Positions 6,682-8,831 of a DNA stretch of 8,831 nucleotides are shown one piece after another. The DNA is taken from positions 1-8,831 of the forward strand of contig JADLAZ010000206.1 in the NCBI GenBank assembly GCA_020849725.1, written 5' to 3'. This DNA comes from Chloroflexota bacterium. GTDB taxonomy: Bacteria > Chloroflexota > Chloroflexia > Thermomicrobiales > JADLAZ01. Each line of letters opens with the position of its first letter. Positions within the stretch are counted from its first letter, which is position 1. The notes under the pieces are model-generated. The model worked only from the letters and a program-made list of their open reading frames with translations, made no database searches and had not been told where the DNA came from. Position numbers and translations under genes: made by a program.

Positions 6682-7710
6682 ATGCGCGCATTGAGCTACA
6701 CTGGCGATCGGCAGGTCATCGTTACCGACAAGCCGGACCCGACGCCGGCCGCCAGTGAGGTCATCGTTCAGATCCGAGCGACCGGCATCTGCGGTTCGGA
6801 CCTGCACATGTACCGCCACCCGGCGGCGACGTTGATCGAGTCCGGCGTCACCCCCGGTCACGAGCCGTGCGGCGTCATTGTCGCCGTGGGGCCGGAGGTG
6901 CGCGGCTGGGCGGTCGGCGACCGCGTCGTCGTCTACTTCCGGCGCACCTGCGGCGACTGCATCTGGTGCCAGAACGGCCACCGCAATCTATGTCTCAACC
7001 GGCGCAGCTCCTACGGTCATGCCCCGGACGCTGCCGGCTCGCACGCCGAGTACATGGCCGTCGAGGCCGGCTCGTTGCTGCGCCTGCCAGAGTATCTGAC
7101 CTTCCTGGATGGCGCTATCCTCGCCTGCCAGGGCGGCACGGCCTACGCGCCGCTGACCCGGTTGACGGTGAGCGGCCGCGATACGCTGATCGTGTCGGGC
7201 CTGGGACCGGTCGGCCTGCTGGCGACGCTGTTTGGCGTCGCGCTCGGTGCCCGCGTCGTCGGTATCGACCCCTCGGAAGGGCGGCGCGCGCTCGCAGGTC
7301 AGCTCGGCGCCGATGCGACCATCGACCCGACGGCGGGCGACCCGGCCGAGCAGGTGCGCGAGCTTGCTCCGCTCGGCGCCGACGCGTTGATCGAGACATC
7401 CGGCGCACCGGCTGCTCACGGCGCCATCGGTGAGCTGCTGCGGGCGCGTGGCCGGGCGGCGCTCGTCGGCCTCGGCACGCGTGAGTTCACGATGCCGCTG
7501 ATGCGCCTCGTCCATCGCGAGATCACTCTCATCGGCTCGAGCATCTATCCTACCGGCCAGTATGAGGAGATGTGCGCGCTGATCCACCGCAAGGGCATCG
7601 ACCTGAGCCGGGTCGTCAGCGAGCGCTTGACGCTCGAGGACGGGCCGCGCGCCTTCCAGTTGGCCGACAGCGCCACCACCGGCAAGGTCTGCTTCCAGGT
7701 CGGGGGATGA
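6682..7710 (+). CDS. Zinc-dependent medium-chain dehydrogenase (alcohol/polyol/threonine dehydrogenase-like)
   Basis: A 342-residue MDR enzyme oxidising a hydroxyl group with NAD(P). The GroES-like catalytic domain shows GICGSDLHMY (35-44) with zinc ligand C37, GHEPCGVI (59-66) with H60 and E61, and GDRV (79-82). The structural zinc set is C90, C93, C96 and C104, and the likely third catalytic ligand is C149 in LACQGG. The Rossmann domain has SGLGPVGL (172-179) and D196 at the end of the next strand (GIDPSE), favouring NAD over NADP. All metal ligands are present, so it should be active. Substrate is unclear: the family covers sorbitol, threonine, formaldehyde and sugar-alcohol dehydrogenases. 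Its place behind a sugar-nucleotide epimerase with a 19-base gap suggests, without proof, a sugar or polyol substrate. The lipoprotein gene follows 7 bases after its stop. Confidence 0.9.
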   Translation: MRALSYTGDRQVIVTDKPDPTPAASEVIVQIRATGICGSDLHMYRHPAATLIESGVTPGHEPCGVIVAVGPEVRGWAVGDRVVVYFRRTCGDCIWCQNGHRNLCLNRRSSYGHAPDAAGSHAEYMAVEAGSLLRLPEYLTFLDGAILACQGGTAYAPLTRLTVSGRDTLIVSGLGPVGLLATLFGVALGARVVGIDPSEGRRALAGQLGADATIDPTAGDPAEQVRELAPLGADALIETSGAPAAHGAIGELLRARGRAALVGLGTREFTMPLMRLVHREITLIGSSIYPTGQYEEMCALIHRKGIDLSRVVSERLTLEDGPRAFQLADSATTGKVCFQVGG

Positions 7711-7717
7711 GGCCGCC

Positions 7718-8632
7718 ATGCCGGCCCAGTCGCCACAGTGGCCGGTCGCGACCGATCGCCGCGCGCTCCTGACCGGCCTGCTCTGTCTGGCGCTGCTGGC
7801 GGGGTGTGGCCTCCCACCGGCTTGGCCGGCCGCCACGGCGGCCACCCCGGCAGCCTCTGGCAAGCAGACATCAGGCCCGCCAATCGTCAGCCCACAACCA
7901 CAAACCACAGCGAGGACCACCGGCGTCCAGGTATCCGCCATCGAGGCGCTTCGCACCCAGGTGGCGGCCGAGGCGCCGATTGCCACCGCCGCCGCTGCTG
8001 CCGGGCGTCCGCTCCCACTGCCAGTCCAGTCGACGTCGGGTACCGCCCTGGCGCGGCCACCTGGCCCGCGTCCGACGCCGACGCCAGAGTTCGGCCGCTA
8101 CCTCGGCCGCGACCCGCTGCCGGCCGGCGCGGACCTGAGCGACGGCCCGTTCCTCAAGCAATTGAGGGCGGAGGGGGCGCCCGGCGTCAGCGTTGCCGAC
8201 GGCGGCCTCGGCGATGCCCTCAATACGGCCTATCTGACGGCGGTCCAGGTCGAGCAAGAGGCGCTGACCACACTCGATGCCGCCCGCCTGCCAGAGCACT
8301 TCGCCGGCCCGGCACTGGCCGACCTGCGAACTCGCATCGCCGGAGTGCGCGATGGCCAGGTCCGGCGCACGATCGTCCGCCACCAGTCGCGGGTGATGGC
8401 GTTCATCCCACTGAGCAGCGGCCTGACTTTCACGCTGACCGACGCACGGACCGAGACAACCTGGCCCGGCGCGTCGGATGGAACGGCCAGCGCCACGGTC
8501 GGGCCGGGTGAGACGGCGCGCGAATGCTATCTCGCCAGCCTGCGTTGGCAAGCCGGCCGTTGGCTGGTCGAGGGGTTGGTCCGCCAGCACGGCGGGTCGC
8601 AGGGTAAGTACTGCCCCCCGGCCTGGTCCTGA
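7718..8632 (+). CDS. Lipoprotein with Pro/Ala/Thr linker and a C-terminal NTF2/IMS-like domain
   Basis: A 304-residue predicted lipoprotein. The N-terminus has two arginines (TDRRALLTG, 12-20), a hydrophobic stretch and the lipobox LLAGC with lipidated C30; the RR pair suggests possible Tat export. Residues 31 to about 125 are a low-complexity Ala/Pro/Thr/Ser tether ending PRPTPTPEF. From about 165 to the end is a folded-looking domain (ALNTAYLTAVQVEQEALTTL onward, alternating beta stretches, final WQAGRWLVEGLV), resembling the NTF2-like or IMS-type domains common in secreted proteins of such bacteria. C270 and C299 could form a disulfide. ATG at 7718 follows the preceding stop by 7 bases, with TGAGG overlapping that stop. 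It would sit on the outer membrane face; function unknown. The signal and lipobox are well supported, the domain name is tentative. Confidence 0.8.
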   Translation: MPAQSPQWPVATDRRALLTGLLCLALLAGCGLPPAWPAATAATPAASGKQTSGPPIVSPQPQTTARTTGVQVSAIEALRTQVAAEAPIATAAAAAGRPLPLPVQSTSGTALARPPGPRPTPTPEFGRYLGRDPLPAGADLSDGPFLKQLRAEGAPGVSVADGGLGDALNTAYLTAVQVEQEALTTLDAARLPEHFAGPALADLRTRIAGVRDGQVRRTIVRHQSRVMAFIPLSSGLTFTLTDARTETTWPGASDGTASATVGPGETARECYLASLRWQAGRWLVEGLVRQHGGSQGKYCPPAWS

Positions 8633-8679
8633 CCGGCGCCATTGAGTACCTCCATCGGCCCGCCGCCGACCCGCACGCG

Positions 8680-8685
8680 AAAGGA
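8680..8685 (+). promoter_or_regulatory. Ribosome binding site that decides the class V protein start
   Basis: AAAGGA lies 8 bases before GTG at 8694, but 17 bases before the in-frame ATG at 8703, so GTG is preferred. The 61-base spacer from 8633 shows no clear promoter or terminator. Confidence 0.6.
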
Positions 8686-8693
8686 ACCAGCCG

Positions 8694-8831
8694 GTGAGCC
8701 AGATGCTGCGTGACCTGTTCCTGCTCGAGCCGGGCCTCCACTTCCTCAATCACGGCTCGTTCGGCGCGGTGCCGCGGCCGGTGTTCGACGAGTACCAACG
8801 CCTGCAGCGCGAGGTGGAGGCACAGCCAGTC
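8694..8831 (+). CDS. Class V aminotransferase-fold protein, isopenicillin-N epimerase-like (partial, runs off right edge)
   Basis: The frame is open from GTG at 8694 to the last base, giving 46 residues. The segment FLNHGSFGAVPRPVFDEYQR (17-36), followed by LQREVEAQPV, is the characteristic N-terminus of class V PLP enzymes annotated as isopenicillin-N epimerase (CefD), which includes hercynylcysteine sulfoxide lyase (EgtE)-like members: NHGSFG lies near the active site and the following helix ends in EAQP. The PLP lysine and the rest of the protein lie outside the window, so the reaction cannot be named; in non-producer bacteria this annotation usually covers lyases or desulfurase-like enzymes rather than beta-lactam synthesis. 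It follows the lipoprotein by 61 bases on the same strand and may be part of the same transcript. Confidence 0.85.
   Translation, partial: MSQMLRDLFLLEPGLHFLNHGSFGAVPRPVFDEYQRLQREVEAQPV

Noticed and set aside
6988..7986. A 332-codon minus-strand frame across the dehydrogenase-lipoprotein junction
   Set aside because: Antisense to two supported genes, and it crosses their boundary without any sign of its own conserved domain.
7871..8749. A 292-codon minus-strand frame opposite the lipoprotein and the class V gene start
   Set aside because: It runs antisense to two plus-strand genes with good ribosome binding sites and shows only shadow-type composition.

Overview
The window is strongly GC-rich, with codon third positions mostly G or C. 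The protein types (a Tat-like lipoprotein with a Pro/Thr linker, a WbiB-type epimerase, a CefD-like class V protein and a single-ORF IS66-type element) together resemble Chloroflexota, perhaps the Thermomicrobia side. This is an impression from protein style, not a proven placement. The window holds one partial transposase, seven complete genes, one aminotransferase gene whose 3' end is cut, and one gene running off the right edge. No stretch longer than about 180 bases lacks a gene. I see no rRNA, tRNA, CRISPR array or origin.

Left block (1-3296). The minus strand carries the end of an IS66-like insertion sequence (1-127, transposase start at 86). It sits inside the 3' end of a class I/II PLP aminotransferase gene (53-1045), which therefore lacks its normal C-terminal segment. 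Divergent from it, across an 80-bp promoter region, lie a PLP threonine/serine dehydratase-type enzyme (1126-2112) and an MFS transporter (2109-3296). These two overlap by four bases and are probably one transcript. The block looks like amino-acid metabolism plus efflux.

Middle block (3297-5417). A short convergent spacer with a weak hairpin precedes a DPM1-like family 2 glycosyltransferase on the minus strand (3419-4099). It is divergent from wecB (4275-5417), a UDP-GlcNAc 2-epimerase making UDP-ManNAc. Both point to cell-surface polysaccharide or lipid-linked sugar synthesis.

Right block (5418-8831). A run of plus-strand genes follows: an NAD-dependent sugar-nucleotide epimerase of the dTDP-L-rhamnose 4-epimerase type (5535-6662), a zinc-dependent medium-chain dehydrogenase (6682-7710), a lipoprotein with a long disordered linker (7718-8632), and the first 46 codons of a class V aminotransferase-fold protein resembling isopenicillin-N epimerase (8694 to the edge). 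The first three are spaced 19 and 7 bases apart and look like an operon.

Four gene starts preceded by a real intergenic space share a GCTAnnnT -10-like motif. I did not find a convincing undescribed system. The most informative observations are the insertion that truncates the aminotransferase, the shared promoter motif, and the local low-GC patch in the glycosyltransferase gene.
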